In this document: positions 54,269 through 64,000 of the stretch, in pieces
Numbering within the stretch: position 1 is the stretch's first letter
Layout: each line of letters begins with the position of its first letter
DNA from: Desmodesmus armatus
Taxonomy: Eukaryota > Chlorophyta > Chlorophyceae > Sphaeropleales > Scenedesmaceae
NCBI GenBank assembly: GCA_007449985.2
Contig: VIIQ02000263.1
Span: 23,945-87,944, forward strand
Reading direction: 5' to 3'
Length of the DNA: 64,000 nt
Notes under the pieces: generated by a model
Databases searched by the model: none
Seen by the model: the letters and a program-made list of their open reading frames with translations, nothing else
What the model was told of the DNA's origin: nothing
Made by a program: the position numbers and the translations under genes

Positions 54269-57066
54269 CTACTGCACTGCAGCAACTTCCTGTGCTGCAA
54301 GCGGGTCGGGGCGTTCAGTATACAGTCGCAGCAGCTGCTGCCACACAGGCTCGTTTCCAGGGTTCTGCAAGGGACGCCACAACAGCAGTGGCAGAGGCAC
54401 CGTCAGCAATTGCCGCACAAGTTACACACAAAAAACCACCAAGTGATGCCCAACATATGCGGCACACGGTAGTCAAATGATTTGCAATATCAACCATCCC
54501 TTGCGTGCTCCCAACCTCTGCCCAGTGCAGCCAGGAAGGCCGAGCCATGTACGTCCGGCATGTATCAACCTTGAGGGCTGTTGAACCTTGCACACCGCTG
54601 TTTTATGTCATGGCCACTTCAGCATTTGCAACACGAACTGCCACTCCTAACATGCAGGCCTGCAGATATACCAAACATGCAAGCCTACAGATATACCAAG
54701 ACCAGTAGCTTGCACGAATCAGGTTTGCACCAAACACTACAGCTGATTGGCACGGCACAGCAGACATCAGCAGTCAACAAAGAGCCAACCCACCGGAGCA
54801 CGTAGGTCGATGTCAACCCGATCGCCCTGGTAGTGACCCATGCAGCTTAGAGATGTCAGTTGCTGAAGCCTTGTCGGCGGCAACAGCGACCCCTCCTCTT
54901 CCAAGCTGAGACTCATATGCCGGCTTTTCAACCCTGTTAGCTGTGCAATGGCCCTCACGCGCTCCCACCCTGTAGCAACATCTGAAATGGAGCAGTCCAA
55001 ATGGTGAAGGCTGTTCAGCTGCTGCAGAGGAGCCAACAGAGGTGCACTTAGCTGCAAGTCCCAAATTTCGAAGATCTGTAAGTTTGGGCAGCAGCTGACA
55101 AGGCGGCCTCCTTCAGGGGCAAGGACATCCTGATCGTGACTGGAGATGTTCAAATGTTGCAAGTCTGGCAGCTGCCTGCCGGCGGGGAACACGTGCTGCC
55201 ACACACCTACTGGCCACATGCAGCTGCCAATGGCAAGATACGTCAGCTTGCTGCTTGCGGTCAAGGCTGAGAAGGCTGCAGGGGGGGCATCCATATCCTG
55301 CAAGCTGCCGTGAATGGCCAGTACCTCCAGCTGCTGCAGGGGCTGCAAGTGGGACAGGAACTGCGCCACTGGCACCCCAGGTGATGCAACATCATGTGAA
55401 AGCCACAGTCGCTGCAGCTTTGTCTTGCCAGCAAGGGCAGCTGGCTCAAGCATGACCTCATGCAACACCAACTCAGTGAGGCGGCAAGCACCTAACAGCG
55501 TGGCGGCAGTGAGGGTACACTGCTGCCCCACCATTTGGCCCGCATTTTGGAAACCATGCAGCTTTAGGCTCACCAACCCTGCCATTGCCTGAAGGGGGTG
55601 CAGGTCAGGCTTGTCCGGGAGGATATAGCAGATGTTAAGGCTGGTTAACTTTGGCAACTGTCGCAGCATGCCCGCTGGCATGCCCAGCTGACCATGCATC
55701 ATCATCATCATCATCATCATTACACGTGTTTCCGGCCAGGTTCATTGTGCAAGCAGCAAGCTGCAAGCAGCAAATCGACCTTGGTGCAAGACAAGCAAGA
55801 CACCACCAGGCGACCAGTGACCTAGGACACTAGAAAGCCTGTGCCAGTTACGGCCACAACGCAGGCATACAAAGGGCATAAAAGCAGCAGCGCTGAAACG
55901 GGCTGCTGACGACCACCCCAAAACATGCTGCTGTGTGGTTTCAAAACCAAACTACTGTAGTGGTATTCCCAAGGACCTGTGGTCAGCAAGTCGCTCGAGT
56001 GCCCCAAGCAAGCACTAGGCGTAGCTGGGTGAGCAGAGCTCTGCAACCCACAAAGTAGCTGTTCGCCAGGTCACCACTTCAGCTGCTGTGCAACCACATA
56101 TTGAAAACCGCCCCAGAAAACCATCCATGTGGCATCCATATGTCCGTGTTGTGGGATAGGGCGGGTGATCCTGTGAGCTGTGTGGCAGACAGCTCGATCC
56201 AAGCCACAGCACTCTCATGCACTACTGCTGCTGCTGCTCCCTGACTGTCCACGCAGCTAGGCTGCTCCTTCTCGCCACCTGACGTGGGAACCTTCAAAGA
56301 TACCTTGCCACGGCATCTCACCACACCAGATAGCCGCTGCATGTAGACGCTACTGCCACGGGGCGTTATCCGCGACAGGTCCCCCGAGCATGCTGCCTTT
56401 GCCGCATGGACGGACTCTCCGGCTTGGGGAAGGGCCACATCGAATTTGACTTGCTCTAATTAGCCATCGGCTAGCTCCAGAGGCGAGGCTCAAGCGCAAA
56501 GCGCTGGCTGCTCCATCACTGCATCGCTGATGACCATGCCTCTGCCCCAAAACCCTGTCGTTCAAGAGTACCAATTCAAGGTTCTCGAGCACAGTCAGTA
56601 GGGGCAGCGCAGCTTCCAGCCCCTTCACACCATCAAGCAGCTCGCAGGAACGGAGCGACAGCTGCTTGAGAGGCTGCGCACCAGCAACCCCAAGCACACC
56701 GGTGCTGCCGTCACCGGGCTGCAGCTGAAGCTTCACCCCATAAAGCTTCAGGCTGCTCAGCTGCACGGTTGAGGGCAGCTGGCGGAGAGTGGCTAGGTGG
56801 CCGCTAGCTTTGAAGTGGATGCTGCGCACGTGCTGGCCATGCTTCTGAAGGTAGTACATGATGCTGTCAAACTGTTGTTGTCCTGAGATTCCAACTGTGA
56901 GGCTGCTGAAGGCTGCCACAGCTGCCTGGTGCAGCCTGCTGTGGGCCCTGGCTGCACTGAACAGGCTGACAACGCTGTCGGCTGCGCAACACTTCATCAC
57001 TGCCAGCAGGCAGGGGTCAGGCAGCTCCAGCAGCGGCAGGGGTGGCTCTGGTTCCTGCTCTGACAT
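54269..57066 (-). CDS. F-box-like/LRR protein, copy 2, integrity uncertain
   Basis: Start at 57066 chosen because all three paralogues begin MS- here (MSEQEPEPPLPLLELPDPC). The N-terminus has the F-box-like LLELPDPCLLAVMKCC and LFSAARAHSRLHQAAVAAF, then LRRs (VQLSSLKLYGVKLQLQPGDG). A second open block, about 55718-54794, is a long LRR array (LQRLWLSHDV, AAFSALTASSKLTYLAIGSC, GVWQHVFPAGRQLPDL), ending LRAP|GTGGGT. The last exon 54364-54269 encodes NPGNEPVWQQLLRLYTERPD and stops at TAG a few codons before the paralogue ends. Between about 56450 and 55720 no clear exon was found: this is either a long intron or an insertion. The second block begins with an ATG/CAT-repeat giving eight Met codons. 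Probably a ubiquitin-ligase adaptor if functional; that role is inferred from the F-box-like start. Confidence 0.55.
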
Positions 57067-57796
57067 TGGTGATGACCTGTGGCAGCCAGGACAGCAAGAT
57101 CTGAAAGGGGCAGGAGGCCAGGAAAGGTCCCCCCCCCTGGGAACCACGGACAGAACTACTAGGCAAAGCAGTGCTCAACAGGATTCAGAAGCAGTCCTGC
57201 CTATGGGCAGCATGAGCAGCTCTAAGCAGAGATCTGGCTGTGTTCAGCACTCGCCTGCCAGGCTGGGATTGTCACTCAGTGCTGTTGAGGATTTCGCGCG
57301 TTGGCCAGACTAGAACGTGACCCCTAGCTTAGAAAACCTTGAGGGTTGGTCAGTAGGGTACCTACTGCTGTCTTGTAGGGAAAGTTCACAGTAGCCTCCC
57401 AACAAGCTCCGGAGTTGCACGTGGCCTGGTGTTGGCTGTGATCTAGTGGTGGGAGTTTCTTGCGGTAGGGTACTGCCGTGCCTAAGAGTGCCCTGCCTGA
57501 CAGACAGAGCTTGTCCTTGGATCCAAGGTAATGACGTGACGATGACTGAGTCCGTTGTTGACTGTGACGCCACGTTTGAAACAGCCTATGCTTTTGCCTT
57601 CAGCTCTGTTTGGATATTGATATTCTCCAAGATCACGCATCGGTGTTCTGTTAGCAGAAAAGAGTGATCTGATCCCGTCCTCCAAGCCAGCGCAATTCTT
57701 CACGAGCACACTGTACCGCACCAATTGCAATAAGCTACTACATAGGTGACAGCCGATCACGCCTGCTGCCGTCAGGAACAGCAGCTGCTCAGGTGA

Positions 57797-57818
57797 TCAT
57801 GATGTGATCACATCATGA
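57797..57818. promoter_or_regulatory. Perfect 22-bp palindrome upstream of LRR copy 3
   Basis: Eleven-base half-site TCATGATGTGA followed by its exact complement, flanked by AGGTGA and TGACACCT that extend the symmetry imperfectly. It lies about 200 bp upstream of the ATG at 58016. A dimer-binding site is possible; no known factor is assigned. Confidence 0.4.
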
Positions 57819-58015
57819 CGTGACACCTGCCAGACTCTCGACCTGACTGCTGCTAAATCTTAAGATTGCTGCCACGGTGTTTGTTTGCCAACTTTAAGAG
57901 CCACGTGAGGCCTTGCAAAGTGAGTTGCTGCCTTGCTGTCAGAAGTTGTCCGGACCAACCATAAGGCATGCTCCTGATCTCGTGCTTGATGGATTGATGA
58001 CGCAGGTTATCCAAC

Positions 58016-59849
58016 ATGTCTCAGCCTGAAGACTCCTGGCTGCTGCAGCTGCCAGATGTATGCTTGCTGACGGTGCTGCGCTGCTGTGCTGAAGACCCTC
58101 GCAGCCTATTCAGCGCTGCCAGGGCCCACAGCAGGCTGCACCAGGCAGCCGTGCTGGCAGTAAGCAAAGCACAGGCTGATGTCAACAACCAGCAGCAGAT
58201 AGACAGCGTGCTGATGTATTTGGTCAGCCATGGGCAGCAGATTGACACTATCAGCATTGTCAAGGGTCAGGGTGGTCAAGAACCAATCCTGCAGCAGTTG
58301 CCCCACCAGCAGCTACAGGGCTGACTAGCCTGCAGCTCAGTGGATTGATCCTGCAGCTGCAACCAGGGGGTGCGTTTTGGGGTGTTGTTGGCAGCACGGC
58401 ACCCATCAAGAAGCTGCAACTTCACAGCTGCAACCTACTTGATGGGGAGGGGGGGCTGGCAGCAGCACTGGCATTGCTGCCAGAGCTGCAGCACCTCAGC
58501 CTTGTGGACAACGGAAACCACCATACCAATCCATCGGATCCTTATGGCAGCCTGTTCCTGTTCCTACAAAGCGATGTGCTGCAGACATCGCAGCAGCTTA
58601 CGTACCTTGAGCTGTCAGGCCACAAGCTTCAGGACCCAGAGGGGTTGCAGCAATTGCAGGGGCTGACACGCCTGCAGGATGTGCGCCTTGTGATGGACAG
58701 CTACCACACTTACACAGCCGGCATGTTTTCGGGCTTGCAGCATCTGTCGCGGTTGCAGGTCTCGGGAGGCTTGGAACGAGGGGTGTTTGAGGCGGGTGCT
58801 GTAGCCGGCAACACCCGCTTGCAGCACCTTGCGTTGTCGGATATCATCATAGCTGATGGCGTTGCGGGGATTGCAGAGCTGCTGTTGCGCATCCAAGAGA
58901 TGCATCAACTGACCAACCTTGATCTGCATGGTTGCTTGAATCATCAGCTGCCTGAAGTAGCAGCCTACTCAGCCCTGACAGCCAGTAGCAAGCTGCAGTA
59001 CCTCAACATCAGATACAACGGAATCCCTGAAGGTGCCTGGCAGCATATCTTGCCTGTGAGTGGCGGGAAGTTGCCACACCTGCAGGCACTGGGTGCTGGA
59101 CGGGCCTGGCACCTCTTAGGCCCTTCAGCAGCCCCTGCAGCCAGCCGTGTTGTCAGCTGCTGCCCCAACCTGACGGAGCTGAGGTTGCAGGCAATGCCGT
59201 GCAATGCTGAGCAGCTCGCCCCACTTACCAGGCTGAGCTGCTTGCGTGCACTCGGCCTTGAACCCGTTGAACCTGACTTGGCGGAGGGCTTGGAGGTGGT
59301 GTGCATGCTGACAGGGCTGAGGGAGCTGGAGATATGGGCCCCTCGCAGTGGCGGCACAATGCTGCTGCAGCTGGCACAACTGAAGCAGCTGACACGCCTG
59401 TTGTCCAACCTGCAGTGGGCTGCCCAATGGAGCTTCACTGCTTCTCGATGGAGTTGCACGGCGGTGAGTGCTCGGTCATGTTGCGTCTCTGTTGTACAGC
59501 TTGGCCCAGCTGCCTACACCTCATTATGAACAACCCTTTCCGCCTTGGTGCTTGCTTATTCAGTACAGTACCATACAGTTATTGGGGACACAGTTCCAAC
59601 CTGTTCATCATGTAGTCACTCCTACTCTGCCAAGTTGCAAATGCATGGTGTATGCCCATGCTCTGGTCGTGGTGCGACGCCTGATTGCGTTATGCGGCTG
59701 ACCTGATTGTCGCAATGCTGTTGGTCCTGTCACGGCCCCCTATGCAGAAACCACCTGATGAGCCTGTGTGGCGCCAGTTACTGCGCCATCTCATTCAGCA
59801 TGGTGACCCTGGTGTAGCCCAGCAGGCGGCCGCGGCACTTGCAGAGTGA
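58016..59849 (+). CDS. F-box-like/LRR protein, copy 3
   Basis: Two exons: 58016-59463, ending ACGGCG|GTGAGT, and 59748-59849 (TATGCAG acceptor, phase 0). N-terminus MSQPEDSWLLQLPDVCLLTV and LFSAARAHSRLHQAA is F-box-like. Then come many LRR units (LQHLSLVDNG, LTYLELSGHKLQDPEGLQ, LQYLNIRYNGIPEGAW, LTELRLQAM, LRALGLEPVE, LRELEIWAP). The last exon encodes KPPDEPVWRQLLRHLIQHGD and ends AAAALAE. One base is missing between QQLPHQQLQ and GLTSLQLSG near 58310: protein similarity to copy 2 continues across it, so this is a frameshift or a sequence error in a CAG-rich spot, not an intron. Most complete of the three. Confidence 0.75.
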
Positions 59850-61560
59850 CGGTGCTGGTCGTGCAGCAGAGGGTTGTTGGAATATGTGGAAAGGTGAGTT
59901 GGTCGGGGCTATCCTACCGTCGGAACCTTTCCAGTGGGGACTTTGTGGCGTGGCTGCTGCCATGTTGCTGCATATGACAGTGCCATAATCATTTATGTTC
60001 CAGTTTGCTCCCTGCACTAAAAGGTGCCGCTGATTGCTTGTTGGGTGGTAAAATGCGTCTGCTGCCAGCAGCGCTTTGGCAAGGTGCCGTATTGTTGCAC
60101 TGTGTGGCTTCTGGCGACTGTTGGCACTGTGTTCAACAGTAAAGGAGTCAGTGCAGCATCAAGTATATCTTGACATGTAGCTCTCACTCAGGCTACCTTG
60201 CAGACCCTTCCATTACCCTAGCAGTGCTCACTCACCACAATTGGTAGCGGTTTGATCTTGGGCCTGGGAGCTGGAGTCCCTTGTGCTTAGTCCATTGTGC
60301 TTAGTCCCTGGTGCGTAAGGCGGTGCGTTGTTCGTGTTCGTCTGAATGCCTGCCCAACGTCTTCTGATGCTTCTTGCTTGCTGTCGCACGTCCTTTGCAG
60401 TTGCAGGAACGCACTGTCGACGCTCTTATGCGCCAATAGCAACCCCAACATCAAGCGTGTTGCTCAATGGCAAACAGTGTTGTAGCAGGGACGGCAGCCG
60501 CCAGTGGCAGATAAGGTGTGGTAACATACTTGGTGACAAGGCTGAGGACCCCAAGGTCCTGAGCAGGACTCTGACTTTGTTGTAGGTTGTGCCTTGCACC
60601 TGCACCACAGTACGTGTGTTGGTACTTTTGGCGTGCTCGATCAGCACTTGTCTTGGGTGAGGCTACAGCATATGTCCGCATGATCGCTTGTGTAGGGTCA
60701 GGTATGGTGTCTGGTAGGGTGCCAGAATGTTTGGCTGTCTGACTAAGGACTGTCCTATGGCAAGGTCGATGTGATACTGCCGTATCCGATAAGGCTAATC
60801 AAGAACACATGCAGTTGTTGTCCTTTGTTTTGTATGGAGTGATGTGCTGGAGCTTGGCATGCAGTTCCTCAACCATTCATCACTTTCCCATGCTGTGTCC
60901 TCATCATGCCCAGAGGTCGTTGTGTAAAAATATATCTTGATTGGAATCTTAAGAGGAAGCTGCTGTTGCAGTACACTTGACATGCCGTATGGCATGTGGG
61001 CATCATTGGCAGTGCTGTCAAGATATGTGGGATTTGAGAGGGGGGGTGCAAATCTTGAGCAGGTTGAGTACCCAAGTCAGCCAAATCAAGGGGTCAAACC
61101 AGCTGCAGATCATTGAATGAAAATGTCAGCTGAGTCGTGGAGCTGTACCTGTGGCACAAGCAGTTCTTCCCTCGTTACAAAATACGACTCATTCATTCTC
61201 ATTACCAGAGATATGCCCAGGTCATCACCATGCACGACTAGCATGCGACATACATGCACTGGTACTGTTTTGTTAGCACACACACACCCAACACCCATCT
61301 CAGGTTGCCTGTGGGTGCTTCACAGCACCAATGGCAAAAGCACCACACACGCTGGCTGCGCTAGCACAACCCTTGCGGGCGACCACACTGAATGATTTTG
61401 TTCATTTGGCTGGTATGATCCGTGTGCCCAACACCTGAAACACAACCATCAGCATGCCCACAACATGGCCTGACAGACTCTTTTGGGCCAAGCTCACAAC
61501 ACCTGCAACCACCAAGTGTTCTGTGGTGGGTATAGCACACTGCTTGCAGCCCTGTAGTCC
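59850..61560. other. Intergenic stretch without confident gene
   Basis: 3' flank of LRR copy 3. Only short frames without domains or splice signals; no G/C tracts. Nothing supportable was found. Confidence 0.5.
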
Positions 61561-61593
61561 ATCAGCTGACCTCACTCAGGCTCACTCCACTCC

Positions 61594-63069
61594 TCACAGC
61601 AGCAGCACTGCCGCTGCAGCTGCCAAGAGGGGCAGTGCCCCCACCGCATAGCTGCCTGCGCTGCTGCGTGGCCTGGCTGCTGGCTCTAGTGCCTGGGTGT
61701 CTGTCTCGTTGACCAGGCCTGGCAAGTCTGCAGGCAGCATGGTTCCCCCCATGGGGCCCAGGGTCCCGTTGCCCATGGGGCTGCCTGGCAGGGCAAGGTT
61801 GACTGGGGCAGGTCATGTTGTCGGTGGGGATACTGAAGTTACCGAACAGGCCGGGGTACCTGTGGCAGTGCAAGGTGGCGTGGGTGAAGGAGTTGAGAGG
61901 AGTTCAGAGACCGGATACCTGGCCAAGAAAAAGGGAGAGAAAGGCAAACCAAACAGGAGGAGAGGCTATGTGCATGCTGCAGTACAACGGCTGTCTTGCA
62001 TCACAAATATAGGCAAGACAGTGCCAGCTGAGCTACTAGCTGTAGGTTACAGGAGCTTGAATGTTGGGGTGCATGTTGACTCAACTCGGAGCTGGGTGCC
62101 ACATCTGACCCCATTCCCATCCGACTGTCGGCGAAGCTTCCCCTGCCGAAGAGAATGCCTTCACATGCGAGAGGATTGTCTCATGGCAGTGCCCTGGCCG
62201 CTGTGCTTTCTTCTTGCCCCTTGGTCAGCTTAGCCCTTCCCTCCACCCCCCCCCCCCCCCCACAAGCACAATTGCGCATGCCCTCACCAGCAGAGGGATG
62301 TCTCCAGGCAGCGCCCCTGCAGGCTTCTTGCCCCCCACTGCTGGCTGAGGGTCATTCATCCCCGCAAACACGCGTGCCAGTGTTGCGTTGTAGTCGAGGC
62401 CTGTGTCGGGTGTCTTGGGCTTGACGGCGGTGAGTGCCTTGTTCTCGTACAGTGTCTCATTGCCCTTGTACCGACCCATCTGCTGGACACCATACACCTG
62501 CAAAGTGGGTGTATTTGTGTATGTGGGGGGGGGGGTGAGATAGGCTCGGTATATGTGTGTAGTGTGTGTGAGATGGTGGTGGTGGTGGTGTGTGTGTGTG
62601 TGGGGGGGGGGGGAGGCACAGTGGGTGCAGCAAAGGGTAGAAGAGTGGGGGTGGGGACCATTTGCGGCAAAATTCATTGGAGCAGTCATGCGTCAATGGC
62701 TTTGCGTTGAGGAGCTGTAGTGACTGTAGTGAAGGTGATGCCACACAACGTCGCATACCGGTCCCCCCTCTTGCACACACCTACATGCATGCATTCTCAG
62801 CACCCGGCCCCCTCAAAGGGAGGGGGGGTCTGGCAGCCAGCTGATGCTGTCGCTACAGCCGTCGAGCACAATCCGCCTCCTTGAACAACACCCCCCCCCC
62901 CCCCTCCTCAAGCCACCGTCCCCACCTGGAATGTTCCTGGCAGCATGCTGATGCTGTTGCGTGCCAGGCTGTCTGTCAGCGCGTCTGGGTGCTGCTGTTG
63001 AACAGCTTCACACCAGCCTGGGCACACTGAGCCGTGCTCTCACAGTCAACGTTCATGATCAACTGAGGG

Positions 63070-63102
<33 letters not shown>

Positions 63103-63130
63103 CAGCAGCAGCAGCAGCAGCAGCAGCAGC

Positions 63131-63188
<58 letters not shown>

Positions 63189-63544
63189 TTCAGCCTACCG
63201 CTGTCGTCTCTCCACATTGGTACATGTAAGCACAGCTGCAGCTGCAGCAACACAATCTGCACTCCAGTTTGCTAATGGTGAACACGCAGCCACATACACA
63301 GCCCTTTCTCTTGAAGTGCAGGCAGCCCACACCCCTGCCCACCACTCCCACAAAGTACACAAGAAGCAATTTTCATGACTCTGACATCAATGAACGCCGG
63401 CGACATCAATAAGCCTTGCTGTCCCCCCCCCCACCCCCCCCACCCCCCACCCCCCTCACTGACTCACCGACATAGCAGTGACTCCAGTGCGTGGGTCCTG
63501 GTTTGTTGTCTGGTTGTAGAAAAACACCTGTTTGCTGCCAACAC
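61594..63544 (-). CDS. Unrecognised sequon-rich, probably secreted glycoprotein
   Basis: Exons in order: 63544-63468 (VGSKQVFFYNQTTNQDPRTG), 62994-62926 (QHPDALTDSLARNSISMLPG), 62497-62288 (YGVQQMGRYKGNETLYENKA, GLDYNATLARVFAGMN), all joining in phase 0 at good GT-AG sites; then a last exon near 61860-61594 whose frame switch is unresolved. The C-terminus reads NETDTQALEP, a short Ser/Ala linker and a final hydrophobic run (GALPLLAAAAAVLLL), which fits a GPI-attachment signal or a C-terminal membrane anchor. Seven N-x-S/T sequons (NQT, NET, NAT, NFS, NMT, NGT, NET) in about 230 residues support passage through the secretory pathway. Earlier exons probably lie right of 63.6 kb, perhaps outside the window. 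Sense-strand introns have G-tracts after donors and C-tracts before acceptors. Confidence 0.55.
63069..63180 (+). repeat. Interrupted (CAG)n, about 35 units
   Basis: CAG run with single GC interruptions in the intron upstream of the exon 62994-62926 (CTG on the sense strand). Open in several frames, but these are simple-sequence artefacts. Confidence 0.9.
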
Positions 63545-64000
63545 CTACAGGACAGACAGGCAGAGACACACTCACCAACATGAGTGACCACATGTGTGTT
63601 GGTCAGGGGTGCAGAATGAGGAACATAGCACATGCCGTGCTGTCATAACACACAACTCGTGTTTGCAACGTGTCACAGTGTTCCGCCAGTGAGGATGTCT
63701 GCCACAAGCTGCCAGATCACCGTGCTCAGAAGTAAGCAGTGCGCCAGGCAACACCGGACCCCCCCCTCTCCCGGGGAGCAAAGTCGCACATCCCCGCCTG
63801 CTATCCACCCCCTCCCTCTCCTCCTGCTTGTAGAAGTCATTGCCCTCCTGTCCTCCCAACCCCGACCCTCCTACCTGCTGCGTTAGGCCCCTTGCTGCAC
63901 TGTGAAATTCAATTGTCCCTGGTTGCCCCTTGCCCCCCCCTCCCACCTCCTCCCGTGCGTGTCTCTCGTGTCAGCCTCTCTCCAGTTGCCCCCCCCCCCA

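Noticed and set aside
1..64000. tRNA, rRNA or snRNA genes
   Set aside because: No cloverleaf, rRNA core motif or snRNA-like sequence was recognised by eye; a covariance-model scan would be needed to exclude them.

Overview
The window is nuclear DNA of a eukaryote, most likely a chlorophycean green alga (Scenedesmaceae/Selenastraceae-like). The evidence is GC-rich coding sequence, many GT-AG introns, dense CAG/CTG repeats coding for Gln, Ala and Ser runs, TGTAA (algal-type poly(A) signal) downstream of stops, and a mitochondrial-type aconitase. Species is not determined. No prokaryotic operon, CRISPR array, rRNA or tRNA was seen.

Layout: (1) 1-6.97 kb, minus strand: an unrecognised Gln/Ala/Ser-rich protein gene whose 3' end runs off the left edge. 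(2) 7.2-20.4 kb, plus strand: an 11-exon gene for a large protein with mTERF-type helical repeats in the N-terminal half and a degenerate FP/YP...W repeat in the C-terminal half. (3) 20.4-22.5 kb: no confident gene. (4) 22.5-24.6 kb, minus strand: an unrecognised multi-exon gene, with a possible further exon to 25.3 kb. (5) 25.9-48.35 kb, plus strand: a complete mitochondrial-type aconitase spread over 21 exons (about 2.4 kb of coding sequence in 22.5 kb). (6) 49.99-59.85 kb: three paralogous F-box-like/LRR genes. Copy 1 (minus) is a pseudogene, copy 2 (minus) is split and possibly damaged, copy 3 (plus) is the best preserved; copies 1 and 2 share a duplicated 3' flank. (7) 61.6-63.5 kb and beyond, minus strand: an unrecognised, sequon-rich, probably secreted glycoprotein.

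The most striking property is structural. In the intron-rich genes, introns tend to begin with GT followed by a G-tract and end in a C-tract followed by AG, always with respect to the sense strand. Inside these introns lie many truncated copies of the neighbouring exon. Copies of the 5' end of an exon, with C-tract and AG, lie upstream of the real exon; copies of the 3' end, with the GT donor, lie downstream. I call these echo exons. I count more than 30, in three genes and on both strands, with duplication edges mostly at the G or C tracts. Large introns, notably aconitase intron 4 (6.35 kb), are built largely of such nested tandem duplications. Several introns and one flank also carry long hairpins (19-36 bp stems) resembling small-RNA precursors or foldback elements. 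The genes have no evident joint function; what links them is this mode of intron growth.
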